Shown here: piece by piece, positions 1-7,156 of the stretch
Layout: the number at the start of each line of letters is the position of its first letter
How positions within the stretch are numbered: the first letter of the stretch is position 1
Assembly (NCBI GenBank): GCA_035512775.1
Contig: DATKDI010000040.1
Span: 30,115 to 94,114 of the forward strand
Reading direction: 5' to 3'
DNA length: 64,000 nucleotides
DNA from: JAJNBA01 sp035512775
GTDB taxonomy: Bacteria; Actinomycetota; UBA4738; HRBIN12
Notes under the pieces: model-generated
What the model was told of the DNA's origin: nothing
The model's input: only the letters and a program-made list of their open reading frames with translations
Database searches by the model: none
Position numbers and translations under genes: made by a program

Positions 1-24
1 ATCTACACGAAGTAGCCTGCACGC

Positions 25-1332
25 GTGAGCCACGTCTTCTCGCGGGCGACCCGCGACCTGCCCACGGCCGTGTCCGCGGAAGGTGTCTGGATCACCGACG
101 CCGACGGCAAGAAGTATCTGGACGGGGCCGGCGGCGCGATCGTCGTGAACGTCGGCCACGGCGTCGCCTCGGTGATCGACACGATCAAGGAGCAGCTCGA
201 GCGCACGCAGTACGTTCACCCGACCGCGTTCACGACCGACCCGGTCGAGGCCTACGCGGACGAAGTGGCGGCGATCCTCCCGATGGAGAACGCCCGCATC
301 TATCCGGTCTCGGGCGGGTCGGAGGCGGTCGAGACCGCGCTCAAGATGGCGCGCGCGTATCACCTCGCGAAGGGAAGGGCCGGGCGCTCGGTCGTGATCG
401 CGCGCCGGAACTCCTATCACGGGAACACGCTCGGGGCGCTCGATGCGTCGGGCAAGGCGCCGCTCCGCAAGCCCTACACACCTTGGCTCGGACGGTTCCT
501 GCACGTCTCGGCCGCGTACGAGTTCCGCTGCGAGAACCCGCAGCACCCGCACGGATGCGCCGCGTGGCACGCTGCCGAGCTCGACAAGATGATCGTGACC
601 TACGGCGAGGACACGGTGGCCGCGTTCATCGCCGAGCCCGTATCGGGCGCGACGCTCGGCGCCGCGGTCCCCCCAGACGACTACTGGCCGGCGATCGTCG
701 AGGTCTGCCGGAGCCACGACGTGGTGCTGATCGCCGACGAGGTGATGACCGGCTTCGGCCGGACCGGGTCGTGGTTCGGCGTCGAGCACTGGGACGTGCA
801 GCCGGACATCCTCACGGCGGGCAAGGGAACCACGAGCGGCTACGTCCCCTTCGGGTTCGCCGCCGCCTCGGGCCGTGTGTACGAGGCGATCGCCGAGGGC
901 CCAGGCTTCGTCCACGGCTTCACGTGGTCGCACAACGCGCTCGGCGCCGCGGCCGGGCTCGCCGTTCTGCGGGAGCTGAAGGCGGGTCTCGTGGACAGGA
1001 GCCGCGAGCTGGGCGAGCGGCTCCTATCGGGGCTCCGAGCGGAGCTGGAGGACGCACCCACGGTGGGCGACGTGCGAGGGCTGGGGCTGATGATCGGGAT
1101 CGAGCTCGTGCGGGACCGGGAGTCGCACGAGCCGTTCCCACGGTCCGCCACGGTCGCGGAGCGCATCCTGGCCGCGGCGCGTGACGCCGGCCTGCTCCTG
1201 TATTCCTCGACGGGCCATGTCGACGGCGCGAACGGCGACATCGTGATGCTCGGTCCACCCTTCTCGCTGTCAGACGATGAGGCCGCGACGCTCCTCGAGC
1301 GGATGACCGCGGCGGTCCGCGCCGTCTCGTGA
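25..1332 (+). CDS. Class III PLP-dependent aminotransferase
   Basis: Fold-type I, class III aminotransferase (ornithine/GABA/beta-alanine aminotransferase group) of 435 aa, close to the usual family length. Visible landmarks are the phosphate-binding SGGSEAVETALK stretch near residue 95, the cofactor Asp in DEVMTGFGRTG (about residue 238) and the Schiff-base Lys in AGKGTTSG (about residue 267). The amino donor and acceptor cannot be read from sequence. The GTG start is supported by alignment of the N-terminus with the family; bases 1-15 read as the last four codons and stop of an upstream gene, 9 bp away. It overlaps the AcuC-like gene by 4 bp (GTGA), so the two are probably cotranscribed and translationally coupled. 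Confidence 0.88.
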   Translation: MSHVFSRATRDLPTAVSAEGVWITDADGKKYLDGAGGAIVVNVGHGVASVIDTIKEQLERTQYVHPTAFTTDPVEAYADEVAAILPMENARIYPVSGGSEAVETALKMARAYHLAKGRAGRSVVIARRNSYHGNTLGALDASGKAPLRKPYTPWLGRFLHVSAAYEFRCENPQHPHGCAAWHAAELDKMIVTYGEDTVAAFIAEPVSGATLGAAVPPDDYWPAIVEVCRSHDVVLIADEVMTGFGRTGSWFGVEHWDVQPDILTAGKGTTSGYVPFGFAAASGRVYEAIAEGPGFVHGFTWSHNALGAAAGLAVLRELKAGLVDRSRELGERLLSGLRAELEDAPTVGDVRGLGLMIGIELVRDRESHEPFPRSATVAERILAAARDAGLLLYSSTGHVDGANGDIVMLGPPFSLSDDEAATLLERMTAAVRAVS

Positions 1333-2471
1333 GCGGAGACGTCGGGCTGATACGTTGCCCCGAGGCGCGCATCTACGACCACGGGCCTGGTCATCCGCTC
1401 CGGCCCGACCGCGTCCTGCTGACTTGGGACCTGATCGCCGCGACGGGACTGGACGAGCGACAAGGAGTGGGAGTCCTCGGTTGCGAACCCGCATCGGATG
1501 AGGTGCTCGCTCTCGTGCACACGTCGGAGTTCATCGAGGCGACGAAGTCCGCAGGGAGCGGGGAGGAGGGGAACTGGATCCGGTTCGGCTACGGACCGGG
1601 CGACAACCCGATCTTCGACCGGATGCACGAGGCGGGCGCCCTCGTCGCCGGCGCGTCCGTCGATGCCGCCCGGGCCGTGTGGAGCGGGGAGCGGCTCCAC
1701 GCGTTCAACGCCGCCGGCGGCCTGCATCACGCGATGCCGGCGAGGGCCAGCGGCTTCTGCGTCTACGACGACCCGGCGGTCGCGATCGCCTGGCTGCTCC
1801 GCGAGGGCGCCCAGCGGATCGCCTACGTCGACGTCGACGTGCACCACGGCGACGGCGTGCAGGCGATCTTCTGGGACGAGCCGCGAGTCCTGACGATCTC
1901 GATCCACGAATACGAGCCCGGGTGGTTCTTCCCGGGGACCGGCGCCATCACCGAGCGAGGAGGCGCGGGAGCGGAGGGCTCGGCGATCAACGTGCCGCTT
2001 CCTCCGGACACCGGTGACGAGGGATGGCTCCATGCGTTCCGGGCCGTGATCCCGCCGGCGGTGGAGCGGTTCGACCCCGACGTCCTGGTGACACAGCTCG
2101 GCTGCGACTCACACGCCTCCGATCCGCTCGCGCAGCTCAGGCTCACCACCCGCGCGTACCGCGAGTGCGCGAAGGAGCTGCACGGGCTCGCCCATCGAGC
2201 CGCCGACGGTCGCTGGGTCGCGACCGGTGGCGGCGGTTATCAATGGGCGCGCGTCGTGCCGCGTGCCTGGACCTTGTACTTCGCGGAGATGGCCGATGCG
2301 CTGGACGACCTCCCCGACGAGCTCCCGGAGGGATTCATCGAGGAGGCGGAGCGGAGAGCGGAAGCAGCGGTCCCGTCGACCTTCTCCGAGCCCGATCTCG
2401 GCGCCGGACCGTCCGACCACGCCGCCCGCGCCGTCGCCGATCAGGTCCGTCGTGTCGTCCTCGGGGGATGA
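1329..2471 (+). CDS. AcuC-like histone deacetylase family protein
   Basis: Zn-dependent arginase/deacetylase-fold hydrolase of the bacterial AcuC / class I HDAC-like family, 380 aa, full length. Landmarks: GGLHHAMP, the metal-site motif DVDVHHGDG, a second acidic/His motif CDSHASDPLAQL, and the GGGGYQ loop carrying the catalytic Tyr. Family members remove acetyl groups from protein lysines (AcuC acts on acetyl-CoA synthetase) or from small acetylated molecules. It lies between an aminotransferase and pyruvate kinase with 4-bp overlaps on both sides, suggesting a role in central carbon or acetate control, but the substrate is an inference. Confidence 0.88.
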   Translation: MSGDVGLIRCPEARIYDHGPGHPLRPDRVLLTWDLIAATGLDERQGVGVLGCEPASDEVLALVHTSEFIEATKSAGSGEEGNWIRFGYGPGDNPIFDRMHEAGALVAGASVDAARAVWSGERLHAFNAAGGLHHAMPARASGFCVYDDPAVAIAWLLREGAQRIAYVDVDVHHGDGVQAIFWDEPRVLTISIHEYEPGWFFPGTGAITERGGAGAEGSAINVPLPPDTGDEGWLHAFRAVIPPAVERFDPDVLVTQLGCDSHASDPLAQLRLTTRAYRECAKELHGLAHRAADGRWVATGGGGYQWARVVPRAWTLYFAEMADALDDLPDELPEGFIEEAERRAEAAVPSTFSEPDLGAGPSDHAARAVADQVRRVVLGG

Positions 2472-3883
2472 ACTCGCGAACCAAGCTCGTCTGCACGCTG
2501 GGGCCGGTGAGCGCCACCCCCAAGATGGTCCGGGGGCTCGTGGAGGCGGGCGCGTCCGTCTTCCGCATCAACTGCTCCCACGGCACGGCGGACGATCACG
2601 CTCGCGGCGTGGCCATCGTCCGCGAGGTGGAGCAGTCGACCGGCCTCGCGCTCGCGATCCTGGCCGACCTGCCGGGTCCGAAGGTTCGCCTCTCCGACGT
2701 GGACCCCGATCCGTTCGCGTTCCGGCCGGGTCAGCGGTTCGAGCTCCGTCCGGGAGGGCCTGGAGGCGCGAACGGGGCCTCCACGACCTACCCGGGGCTC
2801 GCCGGGGACCTCCGCGAGGGCGACCGCATCCTCCTCGCAGACGGCGCCGTGGAGCTCACGGTGGTCGGCATCGTGGGTGACGTCGTGCACACCGAGTGCG
2901 TGCGCGCGGGCACGGTCCGCAGTCACCAGGGCGTGAACGTTCCCGCCGAGCGCCTGAGTCTCCCGCCCGTCACCGAGCGCGACCGGGAGACGCTCGGGCG
3001 CGTGCTCGAGCTGGGCGTGGACCTCGTGGCGCAGTCGTTCGTCCGGGATCCCTCCGACATCGAACAACTCCGGGAGACGATGGGCGACAAGCCCGTCCCG
3101 ATCGTCGCGAAGATCGAGACCCGCCCGGCAGTGGAGAACTTCGAACGGATCCTAGAGGCGGCCGATGCCGCGATGGTGGCGCGTGGCGACCTCGGGGTGG
3201 AGCTCCCGATGGAGGAGATCCCGCTCATCCAGAAGCGGCTCCTGCGAGCGGCGCGGATCGCCGGTCGTCCCGTGATCGTGGCCACGCAGATGCTCGAGTC
3301 GATGATCCGGTCGCCCCGCCCCACCCGCGCGGAGGCGAACGACGTCGCCACTGCGGTCCTGGACGGCGCCGACGCCATCATGCTCTCGGCCGAGACCGCG
3401 ATCGGTGACTACCCTTTCGAAGCCGCCTCGGCCGCGACACGGATCGCGAGGGCCGTCGAGTCCCAGGGCGCCGAGTACCGAGCGGCCCAGCCACCGTGCA
3501 TGCACGCAGGGGAGGCCGCCGCCGTCGCGCACGCCGCCGCGTCGATCGTCGCGGGCGATTCCGACGTCGTGGCGATCACGTGCTACACGACCACGGGCCG
3601 CACCGCGGCACTCCTGTCGTCCGAGCGCCCGCGGGTGCCGATCCACGCGTTCATCCCCGATGCCGAGGTTCGTAGGGCGAACGGGCTGCTGTGGGGCGTG
3701 GAGACGCATGCCGCCCCACGGCCGGAGGACACCGATCAGATGATCGCGATGATGGACGAGGCTTTGCGTGCCGCCGGGCTCGCCGTCGACGGGGACTCGG
3801 TCGTGATGGCAGCATCGATGCCGGCCGGGCGAACGACCACGAACATGCTCAAGGTGCACCAGGTCGGCCTGACGGAGGTCTAA
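2468..3883 (+). CDS. pyk: Pyruvate kinase
   Basis: Glycolytic enzyme converting phosphoenolpyruvate and ADP to pyruvate and ATP in the cytosol. 471 aa, normal length. Landmarks: N-terminal RTKLVCTLGP, RINCSHG (a Cys where most have Phe), LADLPGPKVR, the catalytic Lys region IVAKIET, ARGDLGVELP, ATQMLESMI, and EANDVATAVLDGADAIMLS followed by ETAIG. The start is the ATG overlapping the upstream stop (ATGA); a longer in-frame extension upstream lies inside the deacetylase gene and is not credible. Last gene of the aminotransferase-acuC-pyk operon. Confidence 0.96.
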   Translation: MNSRTKLVCTLGPVSATPKMVRGLVEAGASVFRINCSHGTADDHARGVAIVREVEQSTGLALAILADLPGPKVRLSDVDPDPFAFRPGQRFELRPGGPGGANGASTTYPGLAGDLREGDRILLADGAVELTVVGIVGDVVHTECVRAGTVRSHQGVNVPAERLSLPPVTERDRETLGRVLELGVDLVAQSFVRDPSDIEQLRETMGDKPVPIVAKIETRPAVENFERILEAADAAMVARGDLGVELPMEEIPLIQKRLLRAARIAGRPVIVATQMLESMIRSPRPTRAEANDVATAVLDGADAIMLSAETAIGDYPFEAASAATRIARAVESQGAEYRAAQPPCMHAGEAAAVAHAAASIVAGDSDVVAITCYTTTGRTAALLSSERPRVPIHAFIPDAEVRRANGLLWGVETHAAPRPEDTDQMIAMMDEALRAAGLAVDGDSVVMAASMPAGRTTTNMLKVHQVGLTEV

Positions 3884-3909
3884 CAGGGCAGGAAAGGGTA
3901 ATCCGGCCG

Positions 3910-3938
3910 TTGTGCCACGGCGACAGTGCGCATAGCGT
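3910..3938 (+). promoter_or_regulatory. Likely promoter giving a leaderless mRNA
   Basis: TTGTGC at 3910-3915, a 17-bp spacer and TAGCGT at 3933-3938. A transcript starting about 7 nt downstream would begin at or next to the ATG at 3945, so the small gene behind it may be translated leaderless. Pattern reading only. Confidence 0.45.
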
Positions 3939-3944
3939 GGTCGT

Positions 3945-4130
3945 ATGTCCTTCAGGGCCCCGAACGAGATCCCAGGCCGGCCGACGAGCGTGCTCGTGCC
4001 GACCTACAGCGACAACGAGCACGTGGCGACGAAGGCGCAACAACGCCGGCTCGCCGTGGAGTGGCGCCGGCGGCACCCCTCCTGGTGGCAGCGGCTCTTC
4101 CGGCTGAAGCTACCGCCCCCCGCCGACTGA
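3945..4130 (+). CDS. Small basic protein, unknown function
   Basis: 61-aa ORF with a Trp/Arg-rich C-terminal half (WRRRHPSWWQRLFRLK) and no transmembrane segment or known motif that I recognise. It is supported by a promoter-like TTGTGC-N17-TAGCGT directly in front of the ATG and by sitting alone between pyk and the convergent DUF2017 gene, with which its 3' end overlaps by 21 bp. It could be a short conserved actinobacterial protein or a spurious ORF; I do not assign a function. Confidence 0.45.
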   Translation: MSFRAPNEIPGRPTSVLVPTYSDNEHVATKAQQRRLAVEWRRRHPSWWQRLFRLKLPPPAD

Positions 4131-4610
4131 TCCCGGCACCCCAGGCTCTCCGAGGGCTCGCAGCATCCGATCCTCGAGCCACGTGAGGTAGACGTAGACC
4201 TGGAACGCGTCGTGGTTCGGGTCGTCCTCCGGATAGTCGCCCTCCGTCGATTCCTCCTTGATGTCGATCCGCGTTCCGAGCAACAGACGGAAGTCGTTGA
4301 CGGCTCCCATCCAGATGAGCAGCTCTTCCTCGCTGAGCTCCGAGGAATCCACCGTCCGCTCCATCGTGTCGATCGCCGCGAGCTTGCCCTCCCGGGGCGC
4401 GTCGCCCATGTTCGTCTCGAACTCGAGGCTCCCCAGCGGATCGTCCTTGTACGCAGCCGGGAACAGGCGGGCGATCGATGGATCGCTCGAGGGATCCTGT
4501 TCCTCGAGGAGCTCGCGGGACTGGCGGCAGAGCTCTGCGAGCAGCTCGCGCTCGCCCGTGTCGAGAGTCACCGTGAATCTGCCGCGCTTCCGGCGGAACG
4601 GGCGAGGCAC
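4110..4610 (-). CDS. DUF2017 family protein
   Basis: 166-aa protein that reads as a DUF2017 member: N-terminal basic strand (FRRKRGRFTVTLD), a helix with ELLAELCRQ, the acidic PSSDPSIARLFP segment, and a C-terminal helical half with VNDFRLLLGTR and a YLTWLEDRML-like motif. The family is largely actinobacterial and typically lies directly after clpS, as here (2-bp gap). The biochemical role is unknown; the pairing suggests a link with ClpS/ClpC-dependent N-end-rule proteolysis, which is an inference from neighbourhood. Confidence 0.8.
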   Translation of the reverse strand: MPRPFRRKRGRFTVTLDTGERELLAELCRQSRELLEEQDPSSDPSIARLFPAAYKDDPLGSLEFETNMGDAPREGKLAAIDTMERTVDSSELSEEELLIWMGAVNDFRLLLGTRIDIKEESTEGDYPEDDPNHDAFQVYVYLTWLEDRMLRALGEPGVPGSVGGGR

Positions 4611-4611
4611 G

Positions 4612-4917
4612 TCACACGTCCTTCTGCAACGTCGCCCACAGGCCGTACGCGTGCAGGCGAGCCACGTCGGATTCCGCCTTCTCCCGCGGCCCCGAGGACA
4701 CGACCGCCCTGCCCTTCGAATGGACGTCCCACATCAGACGCTCCGCCTGGTCCCGCGGGTAGCCGAAGAGCTTCATGAACACCCACGTCACATACGTCAT
4801 CAGGTTGATGGGGTCGTTCCAGACGATCACGATCCACGGAAGGTCGGGTTCGTTGACGTCCTCGTCCAACGGCCTGTCGACGTGAACCGGCGCCGTCCCG
4901 ATCTTCACGGAGCTCAT
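4612..4917 (-). CDS. clpS: ATP-dependent Clp protease adaptor ClpS
   Basis: 101-aa ClpS adaptor, which binds the N-domain of ClpA/ClpC and delivers N-degron substrates to ClpP. The core is clear: LPWIVIVWNDPINLMTYV with the Asp/Pro loop typical of the N-end residue pocket, a VHSKGRAVV segment, and E...ARLHAYGL. The start is set at the ATG overlapping the stop of the short-chain dehydrogenase upstream (ATGA); a 17-codon longer reading exists but lies inside that gene. Operon order: dehydrogenase, clpS, DUF2017. Confidence 0.92.
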   Translation of the reverse strand: MSSVKIGTAPVHVDRPLDEDVNEPDLPWIVIVWNDPINLMTYVTWVFMKLFGYPRDQAERLMWDVHSKGRAVVSSGPREKAESDVARLHAYGLWATLQKDV

Positions 4918-5684
4918 CGCGTTCGCGGCGCGTCGCGACGGGCGCGTCTGATCCTCCGGATGCCCCATCGATACAGAGGAGGCGTCGCGACCCGGAAGAG
5001 CTGGAACGGGCTCAGCCAGCGGGGGACCGAGTATTCGGGAGCGATGTCCTCGCGGACGACCTTGACGATCGCGTCTGTGACCGTGCGCATCTTGAGGACC
5101 ACCCAGTCCGGCAGATCCGCTTGGGGGAATCCCTCCGTGTCGACGAATCCGGGGTTGACCGACGTCACGCGGACGTTCCGGCCCTCCGTCTCATAGTTCA
5201 TCGCCTCCGAGAAAGCCACCACGGCGTGCTTGGTCGCGCCGTAGATCGCGTTCCCCGGCGTCGCGAACCGGCCCGCGAGCGATCCGATGTTGACGACGTG
5301 GCCCTTCCCGCGGGCGAGCATGCTCGGGAGGAACGCGCGCGTGCCGAACATGACGCCGAGGACGTTCAGCCGAACGTGCTCCTCGATCTGATCGTAGTCG
5401 AGGTCGACGAGCTCGCCGCCGCCGCGCATCCCCGCGCTGTTGACCAGGACGTCGGTCGGGCCGAAGACCTCCTCGGTCACCACCCGAAGGGTCTCGAGCT
5501 GGTCCGGGCGCGTGACGTCGCAGGTGGCGGCGAGCGCACGACCCCCGGTCTTCTCGATCCGGGCGACGATCGCGTCCAGCCGCTCGGTGCGGCGCGCCGC
5601 CAGAACGACACGGGCTCCTTGCTTCGAGAAGGCGAGGACCGTCGCCTCGCCGATCCCCGACGAGGCGCCGGTGACCACGACCAC
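4914..5684 (-). CDS. Short-chain dehydrogenase/reductase (SDR)
   Basis: Classical SDR oxidoreductase with a Rossmann fold: TGASSGIGEA nucleotide-binding loop at the N-terminus, AARR after beta-2 (an Arg suggesting NADP preference), CDVT, NSAG, catalytic Ser in NIGSLAG, Tyr/Lys in YGATKHAV and NPGFVDTEG. Substrate unknown. The C-terminus is strongly basic (RRIRRARRDAPRTR), unusual for a plain SDR. Start uncertain: GTG at 5684 is used, but the family normally carries several residues more, and in-frame CTG codons at 5702/5705 behind a GAGGGGG stretch would add NIEKAV. First gene before clpS. Confidence 0.9.
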   Translation of the reverse strand: MVVVTGASSGIGEATVLAFSKQGARVVLAARRTERLDAIVARIEKTGGRALAATCDVTRPDQLETLRVVTEEVFGPTDVLVNSAGMRGGGELVDLDYDQIEEHVRLNVLGVMFGTRAFLPSMLARGKGHVVNIGSLAGRFATPGNAIYGATKHAVVAFSEAMNYETEGRNVRVTSVNPGFVDTEGFPQADLPDWVVLKMRTVTDAIVKVVREDIAPEYSVPRWLSPFQLFRVATPPLYRWGIRRIRRARRDAPRTR

Positions 5685-5731
5685 GGCTTTCTCGATGTTC
5701 AGCAGGACCCCCTCGGTACGATGGTGATGCC

Positions 5732-6556
5732 TTGGACGTTATCGGAGCCCACGCGAGCCGTCTGCCGGTGCTCGACGAGCGCTGGGACCCGCGGCCCTAT
5801 CCGCGTGAGGAGCTGGCGCGCGCGTTGGATGCCGGCGGCGTCGCCGGACCTGCCGGGCATCCCCACCACAACGTGTTCGGGAACATCCGGATGCTGGTCG
5901 AACACGACCCGGACAAGCTGTTCGGTCTGTCGGACATGCCGGAGCCGTTCGGGTTCGAGGACATCGTCCGGATCGTCGGCGAGGCCTCCGGCGTGCCGAT
6001 CGACGCGCTCGCGACCGAGGGCTCTCCCGACATCGACGCCGACGCGGTGCTGGACGCGTGCGAGGCGATGGGGGACCGGCTCGCGGCAGCGGCACGCCGC
6101 CACGAGCGGATCCTCTTCGCCACGGGGCACCCGGGAGATCTCGACCCGCTGTACGGCGCGATCGCGGAGCTCGCGGCGGAGGGCGGCGCTCGGATCATCC
6201 GGCCGGGCGAGGGGATCTTCTGGGGCGATCTGGGTGCCGGCCGCCGTTGGACGATCGCCTTCCATGGGTCGGTCGGGATGGTGACCGATGAGGAGCGCCC
6301 CCGCCACTCGCACCGCCCGGAACCGATGGAGGTCATGCTGACGGCCCAGCGCCCCGACCTCGTCGTCGCCGACCACGGCTTCGCCGGCGCGGCGATCCAG
6401 GCTGGCGTGGAGACCCTCTCGATCGCCGACGTGAATGACCCCGCCCTGATCGTGGCCAAGGCGCAGGGCCGGACGGAGGTCGTGGTCGTGCTGGACGACC
6501 ATGTTGCGGCGGAGGCGTACTGGCCCTGCTTCCAGGCCGTGTCGGCGCGCTTCTGA
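5732..6556 (+). CDS. Phosphatase-like conserved actinobacterial protein
   Basis: 274-aa cytosolic protein resembling a family annotated simply as phosphatase in Streptomyces. Recognisable features are FATGHPGDLDPLYG, VVADHGFAGAAIQAG, a SIADVNDPALIVAKAQG stretch and a terminal LDDHV...YWPCFQ motif; several conserved His residues could bind metal. The reaction is not established to my knowledge. The start TTG at 5732 is the only near in-frame start; a TACGAT -10-like hexamer ends 9 nt before it, and no good ribosome binding site is visible. It diverges from the dehydrogenase/clpS operon with fewer than 50 bp between. Confidence 0.65.
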   Translation: MDVIGAHASRLPVLDERWDPRPYPREELARALDAGGVAGPAGHPHHNVFGNIRMLVEHDPDKLFGLSDMPEPFGFEDIVRIVGEASGVPIDALATEGSPDIDADAVLDACEAMGDRLAAAARRHERILFATGHPGDLDPLYGAIAELAAEGGARIIRPGEGIFWGDLGAGRRWTIAFHGSVGMVTDEERPRHSHRPEPMEVMLTAQRPDLVVADHGFAGAAIQAGVETLSIADVNDPALIVAKAQGRTEVVVVLDDHVAAEAYWPCFQAVSARF

Positions 6557-6865
6557 CTAGACGCGGTGCGTGCTGTCGTCCGCGTCGTCGTCGGACGCGG
6601 TGACGTCGACGATCTCGTCATCGGTGTCGTCGTCGTGCCCGTTCCCGGAGAGCGCCTTCAGCTTGTACGCGACGCCCTGACGCGTGATCTCCATGGCATC
6701 GGCGATGTCCTCGAGTGAGGCTCCCAGCTCACGAGCTCGGAGGATCGCTTCGGCTTCCACGGCTTCGAGGTCCGCGCGGAACTCGCGGAGCGCTTGCAGC
6801 GCGATCATCGGAAACGCATCCGCGTTCTCGATCTTGCGCAGGAGGGCGCGCCGGGCGTCGCTCAT
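6557..6865 (-). CDS. Small HTH protein with acidic tail
   Basis: 102-aa protein: an N-terminal helical segment (about residues 1-45, rich in Arg/Glu/Ala and possibly coiled coil), a helix-turn-helix around residues 47-72 (LEDIADAMEITRQGVAYKLK), and a highly acidic C-terminal tail of about 30 residues dominated by Asp. Sequence-specific DNA binding is likely for the HTH; the role of the tail is unknown. Its stop meets the stop of the convergent phosphatase-like gene. Function unknown. Confidence 0.65.
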   Translation of the reverse strand: MSDARRALLRKIENADAFPMIALQALREFRADLEAVEAEAILRARELGASLEDIADAMEITRQGVAYKLKALSGNGHDDDTDDEIVDVTASDDDADDSTHRV

Positions 6866-7014
6866 GCGGCGGAGTATACGGGCAGCGGATGCAAGTCACA
6901 ATGACCTTTCGTAGCAGGGTGTCTTGCCAGACTGCACATCGTCCCCGCGCACATCTCACGTGGTCAAGCCTTCTGAGGGCGTAAAGGTGCCTTGACATCG
7001 GCTGTCTGGGGGGG

Positions 7015-7044
7015 TTGACGGGTGACCCCCACCTGGCCTACGCT
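7015..7044 (+). promoter_or_regulatory. Candidate promoter of the PxKF protein gene
   Basis: In the 291-bp gap 6866-7156 the best promoter-like pair is TTGACG (7015-7020), an 18-bp spacer and TACGCT (7039-7044), about 110 bp upstream of the gene at 7157. The remainder of the gap shows no ORF I would support. A second TTGACA at 6992 lacks a matching -10. Confidence 0.45.
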
Positions 7045-7156
7045 GCTCCGTCAAGCAACTGCTTACAGCAGATGCGGGAGATGGGTTACCGGTCAGGCGC
7101 GCTCGGAGGGGCTCTTCGGAGCTGAGCGCGCCGGCCCCAACTGAGAGGACGGGTGG

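Noticed and set aside
1..15. Bases ATCTACACGAAGTAG read as the end of an upstream gene
   Set aside because: Plausible last codons I-Y-T-K and stop, but only four residues are visible, too little to list as a feature.
840..2033. Long minus-strand ORFs opposite the aminotransferase and deacetylase genes
   Set aside because: Arg/Pro/Asp-rich shadow translations of GC-rich coding DNA with no recognisable domain; the plus-strand genes are unambiguous.
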